DNA from: Ascidia mentula | Taxonomy: Eukaryota > Chordata > Ascidiacea > Phlebobranchia > Ascidiidae | NCBI GenBank assembly: GCA_947561715.1 | Contig: OX387197.1 | Coordinates: 21,106,266-21,170,265 of the forward strand | DNA length: 64,000 nucleotides | Direction of reading: 5' to 3' | Part shown: positions 23,897-34,904 of the stretch, piece by piece | Position numbering within the stretch: position 1 is the stretch's first letter | Layout of the letters: every line of letters starts with the position of its first letter | Notes under the pieces: model-generated | The model's input: the letters and a program-made list of their open reading frames with translations, nothing else | Database searches by the model: none | What the model was told of the DNA's origin: nothing | Made by a program: the position numbers and the translations under genes

Positions 23897-26660
23897 CTGG
23901 GCTTTTTTCTCTTAAGTTTTAGATGCCCAGCTGCGACTCGACCTACATTGCAAGTTATTTTTGCGTTGCCCCACTGTGTTGGAAATTAACTAGTGCGTCG
24001 TGACAGTGTTGGTGATGGTTTTACAAGGCTGTTAGCCACTGTTTCAATTTACAAAAACGTCATGCAATATTGAACATGTTTTGTGAACAAAAGAAAAAAA
24101 ACAATAAAAGCCTGTTTCGAACAGTTCCAAAATGTTCCGCACGTAGATCTCATTTGAATTCCCGTTTGAAAAATGCATGCAAACCAAATTTAGTTTTGAT
24201 TTAACAACGAAATGCAAGTTGGTTTGGGTTCCGCCAATAAATTACTAAAATATCACACCACTTATGTTTATCAATAAAATTGTTACATAATTACGTCATA
24301 GATTTACAATAATAACAATCCACGAACTGCATGTTGCTATTCGAAAGTTTAAAGTTGTTATTTGTGTGAAAAGCAGTTTATTTTAATGTCAAGTTTACGC
24401 TAATTATGCGTAAATTGAATATTTACTTTGAAGTAAAGTAAAATTGTAATTGTTTTTATAATATTTAACAGAACAACGAACACTAAGGCGTGTTTCGAAA
24501 CAATTCCAAAATGGATCGCACGAACATCAGTTATTTACAAGTAATCATGTTTCCCAACAACCAGGGCGTTGGAAACGCAAATTTTGGTTTCGAATTATAA
24601 TTTCTTTTCGAATAACGTTTGCAATTTTCTCAGCCGACGATAAATCTGCGTAAATTTAATGTTTACTTTGAAGTAAAGCAAAGTGGTGATTGTTTTCATT
24701 ACAAGTAATCGGGCGTCCCTTCAACCGTGCAGGCAGTGTTGCCAGGTAAAATTTTCTAAAACCGCCCAACGCCTTGCCAAAACTAGCCCAAAAACCGTCC
24801 AAACAAGAAATTTCTGAAACAAGCCCAAAACCAGCCCAATTTTACTCTGACTTAGCTTGAAATCGACAACTGTTAGTGAATTGTCGCACTCAGTAGCTTT
24901 AACCTACCGCGGTTACGTTTTTTCACATTTGGTTCTGACCATGGCGCTACCTATTACGTTTTCTTTAATTGCAAGGAGCATTAATACATAGCAAAAACAT
25001 TGCAATATTTGATGAATTTGGGTCATAATATAACTAAAACTAACAACTTTAAAAAACGCAATCAATTAAAACATGTATTTTTACAACTACAAAATCTCGT
25101 ACATCTGTATTCCGTAGTTTCGTCATACGCGTGTGTAAAGCGATCAAACGTGGAAGCTGCAAGCATTATGGCAAAAAAATTTACCCACTACGAAAGACCT
25201 CTTGACTGCATTGTTTTCTCAAGCAATCCTTAGTTCATTGGTTACTATATTTTTTAAATTTGTTTGCAAAAATAAAATTTTCTCAGCACCATTGCTGCTT
25301 TGCAAAAACGACTCCAGTTGCATGGTTCAAGTTTCTGTCGCACCCACCCACTGCGTGTTTCTCTGAACGCATTATTACTCTCTGCGCCGTACGATTGTTT
25401 CGTTTGTCGGGAAATGAACGCATTGGTTTACTCTTGGTATGAGACATTAGTGCCAGAATGCGTGATTATAGGGGTTGAAAATGTCATTGGCGAACCCGCC
25501 CAATAAACCGCAACCCGCAACTCGTAAAAATAACCCGCAACTCGATGTTGAAAACCAGGCCAATTGGGCGGGAATACCGCCACCCTGGCAACCCTGCGTG
25601 CAGGTTTCGATCGTTTATGCAGTTTATTAGGCGTCTGGTTGTCCCTGGGCTTTTTTCTCTTAAGTTTTAGATGCCCAGCTGCGACTCGACCTACATTGCA
25701 AGTTATTTTTGCGTTGCCCCACTGTGTTGGAAATTAACTAGTGCGTCGTGACAGTGTTGGTGATGGTTTTACAAGGCTGTTAGCCACTGTTTCAATTTAC
25801 AAAAACGTCATGCAATATTGAACATGTTTTGTGAACAAAAGAAAAAAAACAATAAAAGCCTGTTTCGAACAGTTCCAAAATGTTCCGCACGTAGATCTCA
25901 TTTGAATTCCCGTTTGAAAAATGCATGCAAACCAAATTTAGTTTTGATTTAACAACGAAATGCAAGTTGGTTTGGGTTCCGCCAATAAATTACTAAAATA
26001 TCACACCACTTATGTTTATCAATAAAATTGTTACATAATTACGTCATAGATTTACAATAATAACAATCCACGAACTGCATGTTGCTATTCGAAAGTTTAA
26101 AGTTGTTATTTGTGTGAAAAGCAGTTTATTTTAATGTCAAGTTTACGCTAATTATGCGTAAATTGAATATTTACTTTGAAGTAAAGTAAAATTGTAATTG
26201 TTTTTATAATATTTAACAGAACAACGAACACTAAGGCGTGTTTCGAAACAATTCCAAAATGGATCGCACGAACATCAGTTATTTACAAGTAATCATGTTT
26301 CCCAACAACCAGGGCGTTGGAAACGCAAATTTTGGTTTCGAATTATAATTTCTTTTCGAATAACGTTTGCAATTTTCTCAGCCGACGATAAATCTGCGTA
26401 AATTTAATGTTTACTTTGAAGTAAAGCAAAGTTGTGATTGTTTTCATTACAAGTAAACAGGCGTCCCTTCAACCGTGCAGGTTTCGATCGTTTATGCAGT
26501 TTATTAGGCGTCTGGTTGTCCCTGGGCTTAGATGCCCAGCTGCGACTCGACCTACATTGCAAGTTGTTTTTGCGTTGCCCCACTGTGTTGGAATTTAACT
26601 AGTGCGTCGTAACAGTGTTGGTGTTAGTTATTTAAAGCTGTTAGCTGTTTAAAAAAATGA
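23897..26660 (+). repeat. 877-bp tandem repeat, two full copies and a partial third
   Basis: Copies begin with CTGGGC at 23897, 25645 and 26522. The first spacing is 1748 bp because that copy holds an 871-bp insertion (element plus duplication); without it the unit is 877 bp, as in the second copy. The third copy is more diverged and fades out near 26660. Blocks of the unit resemble the 423-bp satellite (for example AGTTGGTTTGGGTTCC, a GTAAAG-AAAATTGTGATTG-like stretch and GGTTTCGAA...TTTCGAATAACG), so the two repeats share ancestry. No gene seen. Confidence 0.93.
24734..25596. mobile_element. 863-bp non-autonomous hAT-type DNA transposon
   Basis: The ends are CAGTGTTGCCAGG on the left and, on the opposite strand, CAGGGTTGCCAGG on the right (12 of 13 match), with a shared CCGCCCAA just inside. 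It is flanked by a perfect 8-bp duplication CGTGCAGG (24726-24733 and 25597-25604). The neighbouring tandem copy has the single, uninterrupted CGTGCAGG at 26474-26481. An 8-bp duplication with a CAG-starting terminus is typical of the hAT superfamily. Two ORFs of 77 and 68 codons inside show no transposase motif, so it depends on another element for movement. Confidence 0.92.
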
Positions 26661-27021
26661 AAATTTTTTGTATAAAACGCATAAGAACGAAAGCTGAAGC
26701 GCATTTCGAAACCGCACCAAAGATCAGTGTTAGTCAAGCAAATAAGCCGTACCAGAAAAAGAATAATTCAGCGCCGCGGCAGTAGTGCAATTGTTATTAT
26801 TTCTGGGTAGATTGAGCCCTGATGATATTTGAATGAAAAATCTTTTAACAGTTTATTTTATTTTATTTTTTTTTAAATTGACGCTTTATTCTGTAACCAA
26901 TAGTTATTCACTCAAATGAAAGAAGGTTTTATGTCAAATTATTTTCGGCTACATTGATTTCAAAGTCTTTGTTCGGCACAGTTTTTCTTTGTCAAAGTTA
27001 CGTGGTTCAGCGGAGGGCGAA
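26661..27021. other. Region upstream of the recombinase-like gene
   Basis: AT-rich, no ORF. The promoter and 5' untranslated sequence of the gene at 27022 should lie here, but I find no clear TATA box or initiator. Confidence 0.4.
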
Positions 27022-30000
27022 ATGGACAATTTCAGAAGGAGAAAGTTGTTTGCCAAGTAAGCTTAATTAACTTTTTTTTTTGAAAAAATGCTTGTTCTTT
27101 AATTTTAACTTTTGTGTGTTTTAAGTTGATGTTAAGTTTTGGTAGTGATGTATCGAAGCTTCGGTTAACCGAATTTATTTAAAAAATTTTATCAACAATA
27201 GCGTGTGGACCGCATGAAAAATTTTTAATACTATGAAGATCACAGTCTTTTGTGCGAAAAATCTTTTTTCTATAATTGTGTTTCACACATGACGTAACAA
27301 TTAGCTATTACGAATGCGAGTTATTTGTGTAAGTCGTAGCATTTACGATGCAGTTGATTGGTGACCGCGGTCAAACACATTTCGTTGCGATACACTTATA
27401 GGTGTTTAAAAAACTCAACAATAATGTAATGTACATGTTCTGTGCTTATTCTTCACCATTTTTTTGAACATTCTATGACCCGGAACATCATTAAATTGAC
27501 ACTTGTATGCAGCGCCCAAATGCTCGCTATCTACGCATTATGTAACTATTCATTTTGATCACTGTCAAACCCATTGCGTTGCGATTATACTTCATAGGTG
27601 TTTAAAAAAATGCAATGATAACGTGATTTATATGTTGTAAGCTTGTTCTACACCAATTTAAAAAATTCTCTGGCCCGGAACATTATTATTTTGTCACTTT
27701 TATGCACTGCCCCAAATGTTCGCTGTAACAACGCAGAACGCACATCTTGAGATTCACACAGCGTAACCGCAGCTGTAACTATAAGTAGTAATTAGATTAG
27801 TGGTTCTTAAACTATTTTGGTCGCGCCCCCTTACTAGTCAAATCTTGCCCCCCTCTTAGTCCGACAACTCAAAAAATGCGCAATTCAAAAACAAGCTTTT
27901 TTTAACGTTTGTCAATGGGAGGGATGTGACTGCATTTTTGAAACGAAACAATCTGCAAATACTCTGCACTGCTCTTTTTTTCTAAACTTCGATATCTTTA
28001 AATATTTGCCGCAGATAAAGGTAGCAAAACTATTTTCGACAATATAATGATCAATTTTGGTACACAGTTACCATTGTAACAAAACTGATGTAAAGAGGGA
28101 CAAACATCATAATCTTTCAAACATTTAAACAAAGGTTTCTTTGCATGGAAATACTAAATACAAATGGAACGCTGATTGGTCATTTTTGAAAATGTTTGCG
28201 CTCCCCCTTGCCAAGCATCTACACCCCCCCTCCCCACTTTAAGAACCCCTGGTTTAGATAATGAATTTAATGTGCATTTTACACAAGTTGTTTAAAGCCC
28301 TTTTCATTCATATTTTCACAAAATTTTATGTTTTGGGCACTTTTTTTCATAGCATTTTTCACTCTTGCTGTGTAATTTATTTTATTTTATTTTACTTGCT
28401 GTGTAATTTATTGCATTTTTCACTCTTGTGGTGTAATTTATTTTATTATCATTTTTAGAGACTATAAGAAGGATGAAAAAGCTTCAAAGAAACATAAAAG
28501 GTATATACAACGTTTATTGGCTTCTTATCAGTTGTCTTGGCTTCTGATCAGTGGTAAAACTTTAAAAAAAATGTTTTTAACTCCCTCATCTAAGAATGGT
28601 TTTTGGCTTCTTTAACAATCTTGGTGTTGCAGAAATAAAAGAAAATTGGGTTGTTTACTTTATAATTTTAATTTTTTAACAGAACCCTACAGTTTTCTGA
28701 TAGCAGCAGTGATGAGGATAGCTTATATTGGTAAATATATGATTACTAGTGCTTTTAACTTCTGAAAACCGTTGGGTGATGTAAACATGTATTTTCTTTT
28801 TATTCAAGTTTATCATCGTCATCTGATGACTCTACTGAAGAAAGCAGTAGCAGTAGTTCCTCCAGCAGCAGTAGCAGTGACTATAAACAATACCAACAAT
28901 TTCTGAAATGGTAAGTGTTTTGTTACTTTTTACATGCTGTTTACATCAGTCGGGGGGAGGGGGGACTTAACCATTTTTAATTGGGGACACAAGCTCTATA
29001 ACAAAACTTCCATTTTTTGTGGTAAATTTATTGTCCTATGCAGCACAATATGTCATATTTTCAGTGTCCAAAAAAAAAAATCTTCAACGTTTTTCAAAAA
29101 CTAGTCATTGTGACATTACTGTTACATAACAAAATAGAGTTGCGTCAGTAAAAAATTTTTATTAAGTTGATCTGTTTTGTGTCAGGTTGATTAGGTCAAC
29201 ATTTAAAAAGAGGTTTTGGTTTAAGGATTTAGACAAAAAAAATACAGTTGCATTCATTCATTTATGAGAACTGAAAAAAAATTTTTGCTAACTTTATGCA
29301 ATGGTGTAAACTTTAAAATGCCAGTTATGTGACAATTGCACAAACAACTGTGTTTGCATGTTTCCATTAAAAACTATTTAACACGTCTTTAAATCTCCTA
29401 AATAGGTTGAAAAGCTTCACATCCTAAATAAAAAAAAAGCTAGAGTGTTTATCATTTGATTAGTTTCAAACATGAGGAAACCTCAAAATTACTTTACCTG
29501 ACCTTTCATTTTTTTACACTTTAAGCAGACTTATGATAAAATTGTGTTACATACCCGACCATGCCATTTTTGTTTTGCAATATATTTTATCTATTAATGT
29601 TTGTTAAAATTTTTAAATAATAGACAATTGGCAACCTGCTTCCTATAGAGAAACAGCGAATAATTAGTGTCTGAATGAATCAATAGGTTTACAAGATTTT
29701 ATACTGTTGTTTTTGTTTTTTTCAGGAAAGCAAAAAAAGACCAAAGGTTAGAATTTGCTAATGTCTTGTGTTATGTAACAAAGATTTTACCACTTCACTA
29801 ATTTGCAGAAAAAAAATTGAGCGATATCACCATAAAAGGAGAAAAGACCGCAAACACTCAAAAAAAATGTTCAACCCAGAAAGCAACATAAAAAGTATGC
29901 TTTATAAGTTACATAAATTTTATTCTAGGTTAGTCAATTAAAAACTAAAGTAAAATACGTGTAAAATTTTTGGATATGCCTTCAGTAACGTTTAATATAC

Positions 30001-32659
30001 TTTGTAGAATCATCAAGTGGTTTGAGGGAATGCCATGCATGTGATAAGCTGTATAAAAATGTCACATACCACTACAAAACATACCATCCAGACATGGACA
30101 AGTCAGAATTCCTGTATGCCAGTAGGGCGAAGAAAAACAGAATTGGAAAGTATCAAAATTTTGAGGGACACTTCTGTCCCATTTGCGGAAGGGCAGTAAA
30201 GAATTTATCTAAGCATTATGAAAATTTACATAAAACAATCGACACCAAATCCAAGCAATTTCAAACTCTTGTTGCAAAGACCCAGATTGGTTCTTTGCAA
30301 TCTGTAATAACTAAATATGAGGAGCACTTATCAAAGTTTGGAGTAGGGAAACGCAAAAGAGTTGACAAGGCAGTGGCCCACTCAAATGCCAACCAAATAA
30401 GAACTTTAATACCAACTATTGAAGTATTTAAAAACCCCCAAAAGATTTTTGAAAATTTAGAGCAACATTTGAAAGGTGAAGGTCAAGTTTCATCGAAAGT
30501 TGCATATTTGTCTACATTACTGAATTTCCTTAGATTTTACAAAAACAATCAGTTTGATTTGATTTCCGAGAAATGTTTAAATTTAGTGCATTCGGAAACA
30601 ATGGACCTGCATGCACGCATAAACAAAGAGAAAAAGAAAAGAGAATTTTACACTAAAGAAAAATCCAGAAAGAAGTTGTCCAACATAAAATCAAATGCAT
30701 ATAATGCCATACTACAGTACGAAAAAAGCGAAGAATTCAAGAGAGTTGCAAGAATTAGAGCCATGTCTGAATCCCAAGTTGGAAACGAAAACCTGCAACT
30801 ATTGTATGGGGATATTTTCTGCAGGGTGATATGCAGACTAGGCTGTAGACCATCTGTAATGATTGGTCTCCTCATTAGAGAGCTCCAGGACTATGAAAAA
30901 ACTGACGAGGGCAATTACTCAATTCTGGTGGTGGACCAGAAGGACAAGCAACCGGCGTGCATTGTTTTAAATGCACTTGAATTACAAGACATTGAAACCA
31001 CCAGTAAATTGGCTTGGATGTATCACAAGATAAAACCTACAGGGCAGTCACCAGTTTTTCCAACAACGTCAGCAAGAAACTTAGCAGCAACAGGCTCATT
31101 TAAAATGACAAATGCAGAATTTTCAAAAATTTTTAAAAAGGTTATTCCTTTTGTGTTTGAAAACACATCTTTAACGGCGACTGAAGTACGAAAACTCATA
31201 CACACATGGATGGCAGATGAGCCAAAAGAGGTTCAAATTGCTGTGGCAAAAGCCTCTGGTCATTCACTTGCTGTTGCTGACCAAGTATATAATGTACAAC
31301 ACCCACACAGAAGGGTTGAAAAGGCTCGACTGTTGTTGGAGGCTCGTGCCTCTACATCTGGTAAGTGTTGTGTGTGATTTGTATTATATTAAATATATTT
31401 CTTCAGTGAATGGTTAACTTTTTATTTGTTTTTGACAGATGTTCAACCAGCACCATCACAACAACAAGATGATTTGCAAGGTTTGCACTATTGATTGCCT
31501 CTGTATAGTTAAATGTTTAAAGACAAAATAAAATATGGTTAACCTTTCAATTGTTTTTGACAGATGTTCAACCAGCACCATCACAACAACAAGATGATTT
31601 GCAAGGTTTGCACTATTGATTGCCTCTGTATAGTTAAATGTTTAAAGACAAATTAAAATATGGTTAACCTTTCAATTGTTTTTGACAGATGTTCAACCAG
31701 CACCATCACAACAAGATGATTTGCAAGGTTTGCACTATTGATTGCCTCTGTATAGTTAAATGTTTAAAGACAAAATAAAATATGGTTAACCTTTCAATTG
31801 TTTTTGACAGATGTTCAACCAGCACCATCACAACAAGATGATTTGCAAGGTTTGCACTATTGATTGCCTCTGCATAGTTAAGTGTTTAAAGACAAAATAA
31901 AATGTGGTTAACCTTTCAATTGTTTTTGACAGATGTTCAACCAGCACCATCACAACAACAAGATGATTTGCAAGGTTTGCACTATTGATTGCCTCTGTAT
32001 AGTTAAATGTTTAAAGACAAAATAAAATGTGGTTAACCTTTCAATTGTTTTTGACAGATGTTCAACCAGCACCATCACAACAACAAGATGATTTGCAAGG
32101 TTTGCACTATTGATTGCCTCTGTATAGTTAAATGTTTAAAGACAAAATAAAATGTGGTTAACCTTTTGATTGTTTTTGACAGATGTTCAACCAGCACCAT
32201 CACAACAACAAGATGATTTGCAAGGTAATGAATACGAACAAATTACTAAAATATTGTTAAAGTGTTTATCTTTGTCTGGCTTTTTGTTTTGTAGAGGTCA
32301 AGTTTATTCGAGTAGTGTTCTTGGATGATGGTGAATGCGTTGACATCTACCGGATTACAGATTTGAAAACGGAAGGCCGAAAGAAAATAAAACACTTTGA
32401 AGAAATAAAGGTGAAAGATTTGTGCTTCGCTCGCTGGCCTGGAAACAAACTGTTTTACAAGGCAGGGAGAATTGCCAAAGATGAAGGTAAAATGAATTAT
32501 CAGTTCTAATTTTGTTAAGCATAATAGAATCATGAGTTGTTTTTGAATGCTGGGAAACAGTACATAATTTAAGCTTTTTTTCTGTGAACAGGTCGGTCAA
32601 GCTGCACACATTCTGATTCAGAGGCCTCAAATATGTCCCCATCAAAACCAAAAAGCTAA
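27022..32659 (+). CDS. Tyrosine-recombinase-like protein with zinc fingers, mini-exon repeats and Tudor-like domain (16 exons, 744 aa model)
   Basis: Exons: 27022-27056, 28459-28500, 28683-28730, 28809-28910, 29726-29746, 29809-29894, 30008-31360, seven mini-exons (31439-31480, 31564-31605, 31689-31727, 31811-31849, 31933-31974, 32058-32099, 32183-32224), 32295-32486, 32592-32659. All introns are GT..AG and all phases agree; the coding total is 2235 nt. Residues 31-66 are Ser/acidic (SDSSSDEDS, then a Ser run) and 84-102 are basic (KRRKDRKHSKK), suggesting nuclear location. Two CX2CX9HX4H fingers use Cys120/123-His133/138 and Cys168/171-His181/186. A tyrosine-recombinase-like core follows: Arg392 (GCRPS), Lys423 or 425, Arg506 (TEVRKLIHTW; usual first His is Thr), His530 (SGHS), Tyr539 (VYNV). 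Residues 563-658 are the repeat region and 659-722 a Tudor-like domain (FARWPGNKLFYKAGRI). It could be a Crypton-like transposase or a host gene derived from one. The first exon is the least certain. Confidence 0.75.
27057..28458 (+). other. Intron 1 of the recombinase-like gene
   Basis: Starts GTAAGC and ends TTTTTAG. At 1402 bp it is the longest intron of the model, and it contains the hAT-type MITE at 27798-28251. No other feature seen. If the first exon is wrong, this stretch would instead be upstream sequence. Confidence 0.55.
27798..28251. mobile_element. 454-bp hAT-type MITE
   Basis: The left end TAGTGGTTCTTAAACT and the right end (opposite strand) CAGGGGTTCTTAAAGT are variants of the CAGTGGTTCTCAAACT terminus common in animal hAT elements. 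C-rich stretches (GCGCCCCC, ACACCCCCCC) lie just inside both ends. It is flanked by AATTAGAT (27790-27797) and GTTTAGAT (28252-28259), an 8-bp duplication with two mismatches, which suggests some age. No coding capacity. Confidence 0.87.
28911..29725 (+). other. Intron 4 of the recombinase-like gene
   Basis: 815 bp between GTAAGT and TTTTTTCAG. AT-rich; I see no gene, repeat family or other feature in it. Confidence 0.6.
31411..32224 (+). repeat. Tandem array of seven mini-exon units (122-125 bp)
   Basis: Each unit is an intron end (TTTTTGACAG), a 42- or 39-nt exon and the next donor (AAG|GTTTGC, or AAG|GTAATG in the last). Exon starts are spaced 125, 125, 122, 122, 125 and 125 bp. Every exon is phase 1 at both ends, so any number can be included or skipped without changing frame. 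Five code for DVQPAPSQQQDDLQ and two for the same unit with one Gln fewer. The introns between them are 83 bp and nearly identical. Confidence 0.9.
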
Positions 32660-32734
32660 CAATGAAATGCAATTTCAGCCTTTGATTAATGTTGTTAGTT
32701 TACATTAACGTTTTTGAGTGTGAATGGTCTGATT

Positions 32735-34165
32735 ATTTCTGTCAAGTGTTATGCTGTAAATGACTTAGTTTACTTAAAATTGCCTTCAAATGCTTTAATA
32801 TTTCTGCTGGTACCAAGTGTACGCTGTGAATGACTTTGTTCACTTATACAAAAATTGCCTTCAAATGCTTTAATATTTCTACTGGTACCAAGTGTTTGCT
32901 GTAAATGACTTAGTTTACTTAAAATTGCCTTCAAATACTTTAATATTTCTGCTGGTACCAAGTGTTTGCTGTAAATGACTTAGTTTACTTAAAATTGCCT
33001 TCAAATGCTTTAATATTTCTGCTGGTACCAAGTGTTTGCTGTAAATGACTTTGTTCACTTAAAATTGCCTTCAAATGCTTTAATATTTCTGCTGGTACCA
33101 AGTGTTTGCTGTAAATGACTTTGTTCACTTAAAATTGCCTTCAAATGCTTTAATATTTCTGCTGGTACCAAGTGTTTGCTGTAAATGACTTTGTACACTT
33201 AAAATTGCCTTCAAATGCTTTAATGTTTCTGCTAGTACCAAGTGTATGCTGTAAATGACTTTGTTCACTTATAGAAAAATTGCCTTCAAATGCTTTAATA
33301 TTTCTGCTGGTACCAAGTGTTTGCTGTAAATGACTTAGTTTACTTAAAATTGCCTTCAAATGCTTTAATATTTCTGCTGGTACCAAGTGTTTGCTGTAAA
33401 TGACTTTGTACACTTAAAATTGCCTTCAAATGCTTTAATATTTCTGCTGGTACCAAGTGTTTGCTGTAAATGACTTTGTTCACTTAAAATTGCCTTCAAA
33501 TGCTTTAATATTTCTGCTGGTACCAAGTGTTTGCTGTAAATGACTTTGTTCACTTAAAATTGCCTTCAAATGCTTTAATATTTCTGCTGATACCAAGTGT
33601 TTGCTGTAAATGACTTTGTTCACTTAAAATTGCCTTCAAATGCTTTAATATTTCTGCTGGTACCAAGTGTTTGCTGTAAATGACTTTGTTCACTTAAAAT
33701 TGCCTTCAAATGCTTTAATCTTTCTGCTGGTACCAAGTGTTTGCTGTAAATGACTTTGTTCACTTAAAATTGCCTTCAAATGCTTTAATGTTTCTGCTGA
33801 TACCAAGTGTACGCTGTAAATGACTTTGTTCACTTAAAATTGCCTTCAAATGCTTTAATATTTCTGCTGGTACCAAGTGTTTGCTGTAAATGACTTTGTT
33901 CACTTAAAATTGCCTTCAAATGCTTTAATCTTTCTGCTGGTACCAAGTGTTTGCTGTAAATGACTTTGTTCACTTAAAATTGCCTTCAAATGCTTTAATG
34001 TTTCTGCTGGTACCAAGTGTACGCTGTAAATGACTTTGTTCACTTATAGAAAAATTGCCTTCAAATGCTTTAATATTTCTGCTGGTACCAAGTGTTTGCT
34101 GTAAATGACTTTGTTCACTTTTATAGAAAGTCCTTCAAATGCTTTCATAATTTTGCTAGTACTGA
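32735..34165. repeat. 70-bp minisatellite, about 20 copies, in the probable 3' UTR
   Basis: The 70-bp unit contains CTGCTGGTACCAAGTGTTTG, then GTAAATGACTTTGTTCACTT and CCTTCAAATGCTTTAATATT. Copies are strictly 70 bp in the middle and a few bases longer at the edges. It starts about 75 bp after the recombinase stop codon and ends just before an AATAAA. Reverse-strand ORFs across it are products of the repeat. Confidence 0.93.
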
Positions 34166-34207
34166 GTGTTATGCTGTACATTAATTTTCTTTATTCACTT
34201 TCCATCA

Positions 34208-34213
34208 AATAAA
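34208..34213 (+). promoter_or_regulatory. Candidate polyadenylation signal of the recombinase-like gene
   Basis: AATAAA about 1.55 kb after the stop codon at 32657-32659. If used, the 3' UTR would contain the whole 70-bp minisatellite. The AATAAAA-like run near 32386 lies inside an exon and is not a candidate. Confidence 0.4.
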
Positions 34214-34384
34214 GTCTTTACGCTTAATAGTTCTGATGTATTTACATAATTTTGGGGATTTTTGACAGTTGTGATGTGTGTTGCTCAGCAAACTTATGTC
34301 GTTTCCGATTGGTTCACTGGCCAACGAGGTTACCGCCATGGAGAATACTTAGGTTCGAAAAGTCTTGCTACTTGTTTTGAATTG

Positions 34385-34790
34385 AATAAGGGTCAACCTT
34401 TTTTGAGACGTCACCTAGAACGGCGCACGTTTTGGAGCAAATCATTCAATAAATCACAAACTATTTTGTTTATGAGTCTGAGAATCGCTGGGCTTTTTCT
34501 TATTGGTATCTTGTACCTGTAGGTCAAAAATGACTAGTGTAGCTTTTGCACTTTTAAATTAAATAAGGGTCAACCTTTTTTTGAGACGCGTCATTCGCCT
34601 AGAACGGCGCACGTTTTGGAGCAAATCATTCAATAACTCACAAACTATTTTGTTTATGAGGCTGAGAATCACAGGGCTGTTTGCTATTGGTATCTTGCAT
34701 GTGTAGTTTAAAAATCACTATTATAACTTCCGTACTTTAAAATGTAATATGGGTCAAACTTTTTTGAATCGCGTCAAGCCGTTTATTTGC
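34385..34790 (-). repeat. 178-bp satellite, inverted orientation, about 2.3 copies
   Basis: AATAAGGGTCAACCTTTTTT recurs at 34386 and 34563, with a diverged third start near 34743. On the opposite strand these copies match the repeat at 34905-35925 (GACCCTTATT, CCAGCGA.TTTCAG, TTGAATGATT). No gene; the ORF at 34262-34522 overlaps the repeat and has no known domain. Confidence 0.75.
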
Positions 34791-34904
34791 TTGTTTCAAC
34801 TTCAATTTTAATAAAATTTTGCAACGTGATACCACTGTCCATTTGATATCGGACTGTGGAAACCGTTTGCTTTTAATTACATTGACTTTAAATTGGAAAA
34901 CGAA

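Noticed and set aside
25000-25506. 77-, 60- and 68-codon ORFs inside the 863-bp hAT element
   Set aside because: No hAT transposase or zinc-finger motif. Overlapping frames in an element that is otherwise non-coding.
30648-31205. Reverse-strand ORFs of 60-75 codons across the recombinase exon
   Set aside because: Shadows of the forward 451-codon open frame, which carries the zinc fingers and recombinase motifs.
32770-33553. Reverse-strand ORFs of 62-87 codons
   Set aside because: They are translations of the 70-bp minisatellite in three rotating frames, not genes.
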